Assembly: GCA_963717125.1 (NCBI GenBank)
Contig: CAVQVG010000018.1
Location: 124,001-188,000 of the forward strand
Direction: 5' to 3'
Length of the DNA stretch: 64,000 nt
Source: RYN-230 sp963717125
Lineage (GTDB): Bacteria; Actinomycetota; Actinomycetes; Streptosporangiales; Streptosporangiaceae
The position numbers and the translations under genes are program-made. A model generated the notes under the pieces. That model searched no databases. It had not been told where the DNA came from and saw nothing but the letters and a program-made list of their open reading frames with translations. Of this stretch, positions 32,964 to 41,862 are shown in pieces; within the stretch, counting starts at the first letter, position 1, and each line of letters opens with the position of its first letter.

Positions 32964-34100
32964 ATGACTGACACCGCGATCCGCCCGTTCCGCGTCGAGA
33001 TCCCGCAGGCTGCGCTGGACGACCTGGCCGGCCGGCTGCGCCGCGCGCTGTGGCCGGACGAGCTGCCGGGCGCCGACGGCCAGTACGGCATGACCAACGC
33101 ACGGGTCCAGGACCTGGCCCGGTACTGGCTGGACGGCTTCGACTGGCGCGCGGTCGAGGCCCGGCTGAACTCCTATCCCCAGTTCGTCACCGCCATCGAC
33201 GGCGAGCCGATCCACTTCCTGCATGTCCGCTCGCGGCGGGCCGGCGCCACCCCGCTGCTGCTCACCCACGGCTGGCCCGGCTCGGTCGTCGAGTACCTGG
33301 ACGTGATCGCGCCGCTGACCGAGCCGGAGGACCCGCAAGCACCCGCGTTCCACCTGGTCATCCCGTCGCTGCCGGGATTCGGCTGCTCCGGCCCGACGCA
33401 CAGCCCGGGCTGGGGGACGCAGCGCACCGCGCGGGCCTGGGCCGAGCTGATGCACGGGCTCGGCTACCACCGGTACGGCCTGGTCGGCAACGACGCCGGC
33501 TCGATGATCTCCCCGGAGGTCGGCCGGATCGACCCCGGGCGCGTCATCGGCGTGCACGTGACCCAGCTGTTCTCGTTCCCGTCCGGCGACCCGGCCGAGT
33601 TCGCCGGGCTCAGCGACGAGGATCAGGCCGCGCTGGCCCACCTGCAGTGGTTCATGGACAACAAGTTCGCCTTCAACGTGCTGCACAGCCAGCAGCCGCA
33701 GACGCTGGCCTTCGCGCTGGCCGACTCACCGGTCGGCCTGCTGGCCTGGCACGCGCAGCTGCTCGGGGAGAGCCTGGACCGCGATTTCGTGCTGGCCAAC
33801 GTGGCCATCTACTGGCTGACCGGCACGTCGGGGTCGGCCATCCGGTTCTACTACGAGGACGCGCACAGCGCGGACAAGCCGTCCGGCCCGACCACGGCGC
33901 CGACCGGCCTGGCCATGTTCGGCGGGGACTTCCAGTCGATCCGGCGGTTCGCCGAGCGGGACCACAGCAACATCGTCAGCTGGCACGCCTACGGCCAGGC
34001 CGCGCCGGGCGGCGGGCCGCCGACGCCGCCGGGCACTACGCCGCGCATGAGGCCACTGGCGTGCTGGTGGCCGACATCCGGCAGTTCTTCGCTCTGCTAG
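32964..34100 (+). CDS. Epoxide hydrolase (EHN type), C-terminus frameshifted
   Basis: An open frame of 378 residues. The EHN domain (about 1-105) has IRPFRVEIPQAALDDLAGRL; the alpha/beta hydrolase fold has the oxyanion HGWPGSVVEY and nucleophile Asp in VGNDAGSM. The expected C-terminal catalytic His block, GHYAAHEATGVLVADIRQFF, lies in the +1 frame from about 34010. A one-base indel has therefore removed the His from this reading, and the present stop comes from CTAG at the edge of repeat copy D1. Either the enzyme is inactive or the base is an assembly error. ATG at 32964 with GGAGAGG upstream. It hydrolyses epoxides to diols. Confidence 0.82.
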   Translation: MTDTAIRPFRVEIPQAALDDLAGRLRRALWPDELPGADGQYGMTNARVQDLARYWLDGFDWRAVEARLNSYPQFVTAIDGEPIHFLHVRSRRAGATPLLLTHGWPGSVVEYLDVIAPLTEPEDPQAPAFHLVIPSLPGFGCSGPTHSPGWGTQRTARAWAELMHGLGYHRYGLVGNDAGSMISPEVGRIDPGRVIGVHVTQLFSFPSGDPAEFAGLSDEDQAALAHLQWFMDNKFAFNVLHSQQPQTLAFALADSPVGLLAWHAQLLGESLDRDFVLANVAIYWLTGTSGSAIRFYYEDAHSADKPSGPTTAPTGLAMFGGDFQSIRRFAERDHSNIVSWHAYGQAAPGGGPPTPPGTTPRMRPLACWWPTSGSSSLC

Positions 34101-35416
34101 CCGGGGGGACGACCCCCCGAGCCCCCCGATCGCCGCTCCGCGCCGAGCGGCGGCAAGCCGCCGCGACTGGGGGGACGACCCCCGAGCCCCCCGATCGCCG
34201 CTCTGCGCCGAGGCTGACGCCGGCTAACTGCCTGACTCAGCCGGCCCGCCTGGGTGCGCAGTACGATCAGCGTGCCCAGGCAGACGGCGGCGAGCAGCGC
34301 GAACGGGACCAGGTCGGAGGTGGCCTGGGCCAGCGCGCCGCTCGCCGCCGCGCCGATCGTCTGACCGCCCGCCCAGGCCAGGTTGGCCAGCCCGAACGCC
34401 AGCCCCTGGTTCAGCCCCAGGCCGTGCGCGGCGTTGCTGAGCAGCGCCGAGGACGGGGTGAACAGCGTGCCGTAGGCAGGCATCCCGACGATCAGCACGG
34501 CCATCAGCAGGCCCAGCGGCGCCAGCACCGGCGCCAGCAGGCTGACCAGCACCGCGGCGGCCAGCGAGAGGGACAGCGGCAGCACCGCGCCACGCCGGTC
34601 GGACAGCCGGCCGGCCAGCGGCGACAGCGCCGACTCGATGGCCGCGGAGACCAGGAACGTGCCCCCGATGAGGAGCGTGCCCGCGCCCATCGCGGCCAGC
34701 CGTAGCGGGGCCAGCACATCCACGACGCCGAACGCCAGTCCGGCCAGCATGGTGAGCCACAGGCCCCCGGCCGCCCGGGGGTTGGTCAGCGCGGGCAGCG
34801 CCGCGCGCAGGCCCTGTGGCTCGGGCGGCGCGGGCGCGGGCATGAAGAACGCGGCCACGATCAGGATGACCCCGGCCACCGCGGCCGCGGCGAAGGCCGG
34901 CCCGGCGCCCACCTGCCCGGCCACCACCCCGACCACCGGGCCGAACAGCGCCCCGACCACGGCCGCCCCGAGCGCGATGCCGAGCAGTTCGCCGCGCCGC
35001 TGCGCCGGGGCGGCGGTGGCCATCCAGGCCATCGCGGCCGCCCAGGTGCACGCGCCGGCCAGGCCCTGCACGAACCGGGCCGCGTCCAGCGCCCCGGCGG
35101 CGGAGGCGAAGCCGAAGACCAAGGTGGACACGCTCATCAGGGCCAGCCCCAGCACGGCCATCACCCGGTCGCCGAACCGCGCGGTGAGCAGGCCGCCGGG
35201 CAGCGCGCCGACCAGCGTGCCGAGCGGGTACATGGCGACCAGGATGCCGGCCCCGGCCTTGGACAGCCCGGCCAGGTGCTTGTAGTAGGGCAGCAGCGGG
35301 GTGAGCGCGGTGAAGAACACGGTGTCCACCAGCACCAGTGCGCAGAGGAAGGCGACGAGCACGCGGAGCCGGGGGGACAGCTTCGGCCGGGTCACGGTCG
35401 GCGGAGCGCTGCTCAT
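34097..35416 (-). CDS. MFS transporter (12 TM) with repeat-derived C-terminal tail
   Basis: 439 residues from ATG 35416 (MSSAPPTVTRP). Twelve hydrophobic helices; the loop 2-3 motif is GGLLTARFGDRVMAVLG and the second half has LSPLAGRLSDRRGAVLPLSL. Drug-exporter-like; substrate unknown. The last about 35 residues (GGLGGRPPSRGGLPPLGAER onward) are encoded by repeat copies D2 and D1 and are not part of the fold. Its stop shares CTAG with the convergent epoxide hydrolase frame. Longer upstream starts are not supported. Confidence 0.88.
   Translation of the reverse strand: MSSAPPTVTRPKLSPRLRVLVAFLCALVLVDTVFFTALTPLLPYYKHLAGLSKAGAGILVAMYPLGTLVGALPGGLLTARFGDRVMAVLGLALMSVSTLVFGFASAAGALDAARFVQGLAGACTWAAAMAWMATAAPAQRRGELLGIALGAAVVGALFGPVVGVVAGQVGAGPAFAAAAVAGVILIVAAFFMPAPAPPEPQGLRAALPALTNPRAAGGLWLTMLAGLAFGVVDVLAPLRLAAMGAGTLLIGGTFLVSAAIESALSPLAGRLSDRRGAVLPLSLSLAAAVLVSLLAPVLAPLGLLMAVLIVGMPAYGTLFTPSSALLSNAAHGLGLNQGLAFGLANLAWAGGQTIGAAASGALAQATSDLVPFALLAAVCLGTLIVLRTQAGRLSQAVSRRQPRRRAAIGGLGGRPPSRGGLPPLGAERRSGGSGGRPPG
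34101..34211. repeat. Two shortened copies (D1, D2) of the 81-bp element
   Basis: D1 (34101-34146) and D2 (34167-34211) carry both ends of the 81-bp element in reverse orientation (CCGGGGGGACGACCCCCC and GATCGCCGCTCCGCGCCGA). They lack about 35 bp of its centre. A GCGGCGGC/GCCGCCGC hairpin lies between them. They encode the last residues of the MFS exporter on the minus strand; D1 is read there in the same phase as copies A and B (GAERRSG). Confidence 0.85.
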
Positions 35417-35804
35417 ACCGGTCTCATGCCGTGCTGACACCACCTGCCTGTGCTGCCGCGCCGCTGCGGCTCGGCCGCGGCCCCGGTTCCGGACTGTACC
35501 GTCAGTCAGGCCCGGCTGGCCAATCCATTTCCGGCCCGGCCGGCCCGGCAAGGGCACGACTACCTGCGGTTTCCGCCCAGTGCCTGCGCTTTCCGCCCAG
35601 CACCCCAGCCACTTGCGGGGCCACCCGCTGACACGTAGCGGACGTCCGGGGCGCCGCGCGCGGGAGGTCGGGCCGCGTCTGCTGAGCACTGTGGTGCTGG
35701 TGTGACCAGTGATAGCGGGCCGGCGGCGCGCCTGGATTTCCGTTGTGTACCAGTGTTTCCGGCATGCCTGGGCAGTATGGTGGCCCGCCACATACGGTGA
35801 GCGC

Positions 35805-37340
35805 ATGCAGGACCGCGAGATCGTCGCGGCCATCGTGGCCGGCCAGCCCGGTGGGCTGGCCGCGGTGTACGACCGCTACGCGCAGCCGCTGCACGCGTAC
35901 TGCTGCACCATGCTCGGCGAGCCATCCGACGCCGCCGACGCGGTCCAGGACACGTTCGTCATCGCCGCCGCCAAGCTGGGCGGGCTGCGCGATCCGAACC
36001 GGCTGCGGCCCTGGCTGTACGCGGTGGCCAGGAACGAGTGCCACCGCCGGCTGCGGGGCCGCGCCGCGGCCGCGCCGCTGGACGACGCGGACGAGATGGC
36101 CGACGACGTGCCGGAGGTCGGCGCAGCGGCGGAACGGGCCGAGCTGCGCCAGCTCGTCCGGTCGGCCCTGGCCGGGCTGAACCCCGGCGAGCGGGAGATC
36201 ATCGAGCTGAACCTGCGGCACGAGCTGGACGGGGCCGAGCTGGCCGCCGCGCTGGGCGTGCCGCGCAACCAGGCGCACGCGCTGGCGTCCCGGGCCCGCA
36301 CCCAGTTCGAGACCGCGCTGGGCGCGCTGCTGGTGGCCCGGACCGGGCAGGAGGCCTGCCCCTATCTGGCCACCATCCTGGACGGCTGGGACGGCGAGCT
36401 CACCGTGCTGCTGCGCAAGCGGATCAACCGGCACATCGAGAACTGCGACATCTGCGACGAACGGAAGCGCCGCGAGCTCAGCCCGGCCGCGCTGCTCAGC
36501 CTGCTGCCCGTGGCTCTGCTGCCGATCGGGCTGCGGCGCGAGCTGTTCCGGCTGGTCGCCGACCGCAGCCCGGTCGCCGCCGAGCACCGCGACCTGGTCG
36601 TGCAGCGCGCCGGGCCGATGGGCCCGGACGGCTTCCCGGTGCCGGCCGGCGGCCTGCCGCCGGTCCGCCGCACGTTCTCCCGGACCGCGCTGCTCACCGG
36701 GGCGGCCGCGGTGGCCGTGCTGGTGCTCGGCGGGGGCGCGGTGTTCGCGGCCGACCTGCTGCAGCACAACGGGGGCCCGGGGCCCGCCGCGCTGGCGGCC
36801 ACTCCGGCCGGCGGCGGCAGCCCGTCCAGCGGCCCGCTGGGGACCGGTTCGGCCAGCCCGGGTACTGCGCGGAAGCACGACCGGTCCGCCCCGCACTCGG
36901 CGGCCAGCACCCCGGCCGTGGTCCCGGGCGGCGGCCAGCCGGCCGCCACCAGCCCAGCTGCGTCGCGCGGCGCGACGCCGACCCCATCGGTGTCGCGCAG
37001 CCGCTCGGCTTCGCCGTCCCCGTCACGCACGCCGCCGCCGTCGCCGGGCACGTTAACGTCGTCGACCACCCGGGTGGTGCTCAGCCAGCCGGCCTCGGGC
37101 GGCCCGTACACCGGATCGTTCACGCTGACCGCGGACGGCGGCCCGGTGAAGTTCAGCATCACGGCATCGGCGCCGTCCAGCGAGCTGACGGTGAGCCCCA
37201 GCTCCGGGTCGCTGACCGCGGGGCAGAGCGTCACCGTGACGGTGACCGTGCCGGCCGGCGCGAGCCCGCCGTACGCCAACACGCTCACCGTGGACCCGGG
37301 CTCGCTGAGCATCGACGTGTACTACCCGCCCTCGGGCTGA
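35805..37340 (+). CDS. ECF sigma factor fused to zinc-binding anti-sigma, membrane and extracellular regions
   Basis: 511 residues from ATG 35805. Sigma region 2 (about 8-75) has GLAAVYDRYAQPLHAYCCTM and DAVQDTFVIAAAKLGGLRDP; region 4 (about 120-170) has LNPGEREIIELNLRHELDGA. A ZAS-like motif, HIENCDIC (H x3 C x2 C, about 210-217), follows. One transmembrane helix (about 293-318) leads to a long Ser/Thr/Pro-rich extracellular stalk and a beta-rich terminal domain (about 420-511). Fusion would hold the sigma domain at the membrane, to be released by proteolysis or conformational change. ECF groups with such C-terminal extensions are known in actinobacteria. Confidence 0.9.
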   Translation: MQDREIVAAIVAGQPGGLAAVYDRYAQPLHAYCCTMLGEPSDAADAVQDTFVIAAAKLGGLRDPNRLRPWLYAVARNECHRRLRGRAAAAPLDDADEMADDVPEVGAAAERAELRQLVRSALAGLNPGEREIIELNLRHELDGAELAAALGVPRNQAHALASRARTQFETALGALLVARTGQEACPYLATILDGWDGELTVLLRKRINRHIENCDICDERKRRELSPAALLSLLPVALLPIGLRRELFRLVADRSPVAAEHRDLVVQRAGPMGPDGFPVPAGGLPPVRRTFSRTALLTGAAAVAVLVLGGGAVFAADLLQHNGGPGPAALAATPAGGGSPSSGPLGTGSASPGTARKHDRSAPHSAASTPAVVPGGGQPAATSPAASRGATPTPSVSRSRSASPSPSRTPPPSPGTLTSSTTRVVLSQPASGGPYTGSFTLTADGGPVKFSITASAPSSELTVSPSSGSLTAGQSVTVTVTVPAGASPPYANTLTVDPGSLSIDVYYPPSG

Positions 37341-37371
37341 CCGGCCCGGCGGGGCGTGCCGCGGGCGTGGC

Positions 37372-37393
37372 GGCCGCGAAAGTCCGCGCGGCC
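37372..37393. terminator. Hairpin between convergent ECF and rho genes
   Basis: GGCCGCG (37372-37378) pairs with CGCGGCC (37387-37393) around an 8-base loop that includes AAAG. It lies in the 73-bp gap between two convergent stops. Probable bidirectional terminator. Confidence 0.45.
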
Positions 37394-37413
37394 GGGGACG
37401 GCACCGGCCGCGG

Positions 37414-38643
37414 TCAGGCGTTGCGCTGAATCTGGCTGAGGAATTCGGCGTTGGAGCCGGTGCTGCGCGCCTTGTCCAGCAGCAGCTCAATGGCCTGCTG
37501 CGGGTCCAGTTCGGTGAGCACCCGGCGCAGCCGGGCGGTGATCTCGCGCTCCTCGGCGCTCATCAGCAGGTCGTCCCGGCGGGTGCTGGACGGGGCCACG
37601 TCCACGGCCGGGAAGATGCGCTTCTCGGCCAGGTCGCGGCGCAGCCGCAGTTCCATGTTGCCGGTGCCCTTGAACTCCTCGAAGAACACGTCGTCCATCC
37701 GCGACCCGGTTTCCACCAGCGCGGTGCACAGCAGGGTCAGCGAGCCGCCGTGTTCCACGTTGCGCGCCGCGCCGAGGAACCGGCGCGGCGGGTAGAGCGC
37801 GCTCACCGCGACCCCGCCGGCCAGGATGCGGCTGCTGGGCGGGGCGACCAGGTTGTAGGCGCGGCCGAGCCGGGTGATCGAGTCCAGCAGGACGACCACG
37901 TCGCGGCCCTGCTCGACCAGGCGCTTGGCCCGCTCGATGGCCAGTTCGGCCACCGCGATGTGCTCCTCGGCGGGCTGGTCGAACGTGGAGTAGACGACCT
38001 CGCCGCGCACCGTACGGCGCAGGTCGGTGACTTCTTCTGGCCGCTCGCCGACGAGCACGACCATCAGGTGCACTTCCGGGTGGTTGGCCGCGACCGCGGC
38101 CGCGATGGCCTGCAGAACCATGGTCTTGCCGGCCTTGGGCGGGGACACGATCAGGCCACGCTGGCCCTTGCCGATAGGGGTGACCAGGTCGATGATCCGG
38201 GCGGTGGGGGCGCCGCCGGGGGACTCCAGGCGGAGCCGTTCCTGCGGGTGCAGCGGGGTCAGCGTGGCGAAGTCGGGCCGCGCCATGGCCTGCTGCGGGT
38301 CGCCGCCGTTGACGGCGGTGACCTGGGTCAGCCCGGGGTACTTGTCCCGCGTCTTGCCCTGCCGGGGCGGCCGGGCGGTGCCGTCCAGGTGGTCGCCCTT
38401 GCGCAGGCCGTGCTCCTTGATCAGGGCGGCCGGCACGTACACGTCGCCGGGGCCGCGCTGGTAGCCGTCCTGGCGGACGAACGCGGTGCCATCGGTGATG
38501 TCGAGCAGGCCGGACACCGGGATGGGCGGGCTGCTGGGTGGCCCGGCGGGCTGCGGCCGGGCGGCGGCAGCGGGCTGCTGCCGGGGCGCGGCGGTGGGCG
38601 ACTGCCGGACCGCCGGCTTCTTGCTGAGTGTGCTTGTTGTCAT
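37414..38643 (-). CDS. rho: Transcription termination factor Rho, short form
   Basis: 409 residues from ATG 38643. Hexameric RNA helicase that ends transcription. After a Pro/Ala/Gln-rich tail (about 1-45) come the OB-fold primary RNA site (about 50-120, GLLDITDGTAFVRQDGYQRG) and the RecA-like motor. Walker A is SPPKAGKT, the Walker B region DVVVLLDSITRLGRAYN, and the R-loop and C-terminus ALYPPRRFLGAARNVEHGGS and KGTGNMELRLRRDLAEKRIFP. Typical actinobacterial Rho is 600-700 residues with a large basic N-terminal insertion, absent here. It may be a second, divergent Rho. Confidence 0.93.
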   Translation of the reverse strand: MTTSTLSKKPAVRQSPTAAPRQQPAAAARPQPAGPPSSPPIPVSGLLDITDGTAFVRQDGYQRGPGDVYVPAALIKEHGLRKGDHLDGTARPPRQGKTRDKYPGLTQVTAVNGGDPQQAMARPDFATLTPLHPQERLRLESPGGAPTARIIDLVTPIGKGQRGLIVSPPKAGKTMVLQAIAAAVAANHPEVHLMVVLVGERPEEVTDLRRTVRGEVVYSTFDQPAEEHIAVAELAIERAKRLVEQGRDVVVLLDSITRLGRAYNLVAPPSSRILAGGVAVSALYPPRRFLGAARNVEHGGSLTLLCTALVETGSRMDDVFFEEFKGTGNMELRLRRDLAEKRIFPAVDVAPSSTRRDDLLMSAEEREITARLRRVLTELDPQQAIELLLDKARSTGSNAEFLSQIQRNA

Positions 38644-38691
38644 GAGGGCAATTCCCTTCGATGGGCGGCCGTTTTCGGGCACGCCAGGAAA

Positions 38692-38708
38692 AGCGCCGTA
38701 ACGGCGCT
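38692..38708 (-). promoter_or_regulatory. Hairpin in the rho leader
   Basis: AGCGCCG (38692-38698) and CGGCGCT (38702-38708) form a 7-bp stem with a TAA loop, about 50 bases upstream of the rho start. The 291-bp gap to the next gene holds no ORF I trust. Possibly a leader element for autogenous control, as rho genes often are autoregulated. Confidence 0.4.
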
Positions 38709-38934
38709 GCGGAAATGGGCGCGTGATGAGCAGCCAGGAAATTCCGGAGCCAGCGCCGGACGCTGGATCCCTGGTAGTCGCTCGACGTCAGCCCGGGATA
38801 TTCCGGGAGACGGAGCTAGGAAAGAGGCCGCGCGGTACGCACACCATAAGGCGGAAATCCATCGCCTACCGCGACTGTACCGCACAACGCCGGGGTGGGC
38901 CAGTTCATTCCGCGCCGCGGCGGCGGCGTCCGCC

Positions 38935-39669
38935 TCAGCTGGGCGGCAGCCCCGGCTCGTGGAAGAGCAGCACGACGGCCAGGATGAGCAGCGCCGTGCC
39001 GAAGGTGATCAGGCCGTACCGGATCTGGTGCAGCTTGAACGTGCTGCCGATGCCGACCAGGAACAGCACCGCGGCCAGGAACACGGTGATCCGGATGTAG
39101 TTGTCGCTGATCTCCCCACCGTGGGTGCCCTCATTGAACTTGACCGTGGCCGCCGCGTCCAGCGCGTTGGCCGTGGCCTGCTGCGGCAGCTTGTACTGCG
39201 GCATGTAGGTCGGGCCGGGCGGGGCTTTCGGGTTGTGCAGCGGGTTGGTGGCGATCCAGGCGTCGAACGCGACCCGGAACCCGGGCCGGAACCTGCGGAT
39301 GGCGATCGCTTCCGCCTGCTTGTTGCCCAGTATGTAGGCGGTGAACCAGGCTTCGAACGTGGAGGAGTCGAAGTTGCGGGTGGTCAGCGCCTCGAGGTCG
39401 GCGCGGGTGGCCAGGTTGCGCAGCGTGGACGACTGCGCGATCTGCACCCGGGAGGCGGTGCCCCACTTCGCCGCCGCGTAACCGGCCCAGGCGGCGGCGA
39501 TGGTGACCAGCGCGAGCAGCAGCGCCTCGCCGCTCTGCAGGATGCGGGAATGGCGTTCGGCCGCCTTGTCGGCGGCGCGGTCCGCGGCCCGCTCGGCTCG
39601 CTCGGCTTCCTCGTGGGTGTGCTCATGCAGCTTCCGGCCGGCCTCGATCGGATCGAGCCCCTCTGGCAT
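38935..39669 (-). CDS. Membrane protein with cytoplasmic coiled N-terminus, unknown
   Basis: 244 residues from ATG 39669 with GGAGGG six to eight bases upstream. A charged helical start (HEHTHEEAERAERAADRAAD, about 15-45) precedes a first membrane helix (about 52-70, LLLALVTIAAAWAGYAA). An extracytoplasmic or central region contains NFDSSTFEAWFTAYILGNKQ, and two more helices close to the C-terminus follow (YIRITVFLAAVLFLVGIG and ITFGTALLILAVVLLF). I do not recognise the family. It is divergent from the SsuA-like importer. Confidence 0.75.
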   Translation of the reverse strand: MPEGLDPIEAGRKLHEHTHEEAERAERAADRAADKAAERHSRILQSGEALLLALVTIAAAWAGYAAAKWGTASRVQIAQSSTLRNLATRADLEALTTRNFDSSTFEAWFTAYILGNKQAEAIAIRRFRPGFRVAFDAWIATNPLHNPKAPPGPTYMPQYKLPQQATANALDAAATVKFNEGTHGGEISDNYIRITVFLAAVLFLVGIGSTFKLHQIRYGLITFGTALLILAVVLLFHEPGLPPS

Positions 39670-39884
39670 CGGTGCCCTCCGCGTCCGGTGGATATGACCC
39701 TGTCCGTCCATGGTGCGGACCGGGCCGGGGTCGGCGCGTCGTCCTGCACGGGTGACCTGGGGGAGCCCGGCACCGGTCGGCAGCCCAGCGGCCGGGGCCG
39801 GAGGGACCGGGGCGCATCGGCAGATTCCTATATTTTTGATTGGAATAGTTGACATAGTCGGACATGGTTGCCAGGCTCGGATCC

Positions 39885-40985
39885 ATGACCTCCTCGACAA
39901 CCACCCGGCGCGCGGGGCTGCCGGTCTACAAGCGCAAGCGGCGCCGGATCTACCTGGCCGCTGTCCTCGCCGTGCTGCTCGTCGCGGCCCTGATCGCCTG
40001 GGCGGTCAGCCAGGGCAGCGGTGGGTCGGGCCCCGGGGCACTGCCCAGCTTCACCATCTCGGTCAGCCAGGGCTCCGTGGCCAGCCCAGACAGCATCATC
40101 GAGAGCCAGCCGTCGCTGGCCAAGATCATCCCGGCGCACCTGCACTACGTGCCGTTCGACGCCGGCGTCACCGCCATCGCCGAGATGAAGAGCGGCTCGG
40201 TGCAGGCCATCAGCGGCGTCGGGAACCCGCCGGTCACCGCCGCCATCGGCAACGGCACCGCGGTAACCGTGGTCATGGCCTGGGGCTTCGACGACGATCA
40301 GCTGCTGGTGCCGAAGTCCATCACCTCGCCCAGCCAGCTGGCCGGCAAGTCGGTCGGCGTGCTGGTCGGCTCCTCAGAAGACTATGAACTGCTCGGTTAC
40401 CTGGGCCTGGAGCACCTGACCGGCAAGGTGAAGGTGGTCAGCTTCCCGGACGAGAACTCCGCGGGCGCCGCGGCCGAGTCCGGCGCGGTCAACGCCGCCT
40501 ACGTGTACGGCGTCCCGGCGGCCAACCTGATCGCCAAGGGCTACCACCCGCTGGTCAGCGCCGAGCAGATCGCGAAGCTCGGCATTCCGGGCCTGAACGT
40601 GATCGCGGTGGCCAGCAGCGTGGTCAAGAACGATCCCCAGCTCGTGCAGGACTACGTGTGCGCCGAGGTGCGCGGCAGCCGGGACATGACCGGGCCGCGG
40701 GCGGCCACGTACCTGACCCGCACGGCCAAGGTGCAGGGTGTCCCCGGCAACGAGGTCGTGGCGGCGACCCGGGCCTACCCGTTCATCCCGGCCGGGCAGC
40801 AGCTCTACTGGCTCGGCTCGACCCCGCACGACCCGGGCAGCCGGATCGTGCAGGCCTACGAGCAAACCGCCAAGTTCCTGCTGACGCAGGGCAGGCTCAG
40901 CTCGGTGCCCACCGCGGCCCAGATCGCGGCGCACATCGACAGCAGCTTCATCAAGAAGGCGCTGGCCGGTGGCTGCCCGAGCTGA
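39885..40985 (+). CDS. ABC importer substrate-binding protein (SsuA/TauA/NrtA-like)
   Basis: 366 residues from ATG 39885 (ATG 39864 is possible). Basic N-terminus and one hydrophobic segment (about 23-43) that is a signal anchor. The body has the type-2 binding fold of sulfonate/taurine/nitrate receptors: GVTAIAEMKSGSVQAISGVG, LAGKSVGVLVGSSEDYELLG, and AYVYGVPAANLIAKGYHPLV. The ligand (sulfonate, nitrate or a pyrimidine-type compound) cannot be told. A TATATT box at 39829-39834 may be its -10. It overlaps the ATPase gene by 17 bases; together with the permease it forms a complete importer operon. Confidence 0.87.
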   Translation: MTSSTTTRRAGLPVYKRKRRRIYLAAVLAVLLVAALIAWAVSQGSGGSGPGALPSFTISVSQGSVASPDSIIESQPSLAKIIPAHLHYVPFDAGVTAIAEMKSGSVQAISGVGNPPVTAAIGNGTAVTVVMAWGFDDDQLLVPKSITSPSQLAGKSVGVLVGSSEDYELLGYLGLEHLTGKVKVVSFPDENSAGAAAESGAVNAAYVYGVPAANLIAKGYHPLVSAEQIAKLGIPGLNVIAVASSVVKNDPQLVQDYVCAEVRGSRDMTGPRAATYLTRTAKVQGVPGNEVVAATRAYPFIPAGQQLYWLGSTPHDPGSRIVQAYEQTAKFLLTQGRLSSVPTAAQIAAHIDSSFIKKALAGGCPS

Positions 40986-41826
40986 CGCGGCGGCGGCTGG
41001 CCCCGCACCCGGTGCGGCCGGCCGGGATAGGGCGGCCGGCCGGGACGGCACCCGGCCGGCCGACGTGGTCATCGACTCGGTGGGCAAGACGTTCCGCCGG
41101 AGCGGACGGCGCACCGTCGCGCTGGCCGGGGCCAGCCTGGAGGTGCGCGCCGGGGAGCTGATCTGCCTGCTCGGGCCCTCGGGCTGCGGCAAGTCCACGC
41201 TGCTGCGGATCGTGGCCGGCGCCCTGCAGGCGGACGAGGGCACGGTCACGGTCGGCGGCCAGGCCGTGGCCGGGCCGTCGCCGGACCGCGGCATGCTGTT
41301 CCAGACCCCGATGCTGTTCCCCTGGCTGACGACCAGGAAGAACGTCCTTTTCGGGCCGAAGGCGCAGCGCGCCGCCGGGCGGCACGAACGCGACGACCCG
41401 GAACTGGACGACGAGGCCGACGCCATCCTGGGCACCGTAGGCCTGGCCGGGTTCGGCGACGCATACCCGCACGAGCTGTCCGGCGGGATGCGGCACCGGG
41501 CCGCGTTCGCCCGGGCCATCATCACCCGGCCGTCGCTGCTGCTGATGGACGAGCCGTTCGGCGCGCTGGACGCGATCACCCGGCTGCGCATGCACGACTT
41601 CCTGCTCGACATGTGGGCGCGGTACCGGACCACGATCATCTTCGTGACGCACGACATCGAGGAGGCGGTCCTGCTCGGCGACCGGGTCGCGGTGATGGGC
41701 GGCCGGCCGCCCGGCATCCGGGAAGTCCTCGGCATCCCGCTGGCCCGGCCGCGGCACGCGCTCGACGCGGACACCGCGTCCTTCCTGGCGGCGAAGCGGA
41801 GCATCCGGGCCGCGCTGACCGTGTGA
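40969..41826 (+). CDS. ABC importer ATP-binding protein (SsuB/TauB-like)
   Basis: 285 residues, GTG start 40969 overlapping the binding-protein stop. Walker A is LLGPSGCGKSTLLR, Q-loop MLFQTPMLFPWLTTRKNV, signature LSGGMRHRAAFARAI, Walker B LLLMDEPFGALD, H-loop FVTHDIEEAV. The FPWLT segment is characteristic of the nitrate/sulfonate/taurine subfamily. It hydrolyses ATP on the cytoplasmic side for the permease at 41863-42801. Confidence 0.95.
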   Translation: MAARADAAAAGPAPGAAGRDRAAGRDGTRPADVVIDSVGKTFRRSGRRTVALAGASLEVRAGELICLLGPSGCGKSTLLRIVAGALQADEGTVTVGGQAVAGPSPDRGMLFQTPMLFPWLTTRKNVLFGPKAQRAAGRHERDDPELDDEADAILGTVGLAGFGDAYPHELSGGMRHRAAFARAIITRPSLLLMDEPFGALDAITRLRMHDFLLDMWARYRTTIIFVTHDIEEAVLLGDRVAVMGGRPPGIREVLGIPLARPRHALDADTASFLAAKRSIRAALTV

Positions 41827-41862
41827 CCGGTCCTTCCGGCGCCCGTAATCCTGGCAAGGAGC

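Noticed and set aside
37750..39852. 700-codon plus-strand ORF
   Set aside because: Antisense to rho and the membrane protein gene; no domain.
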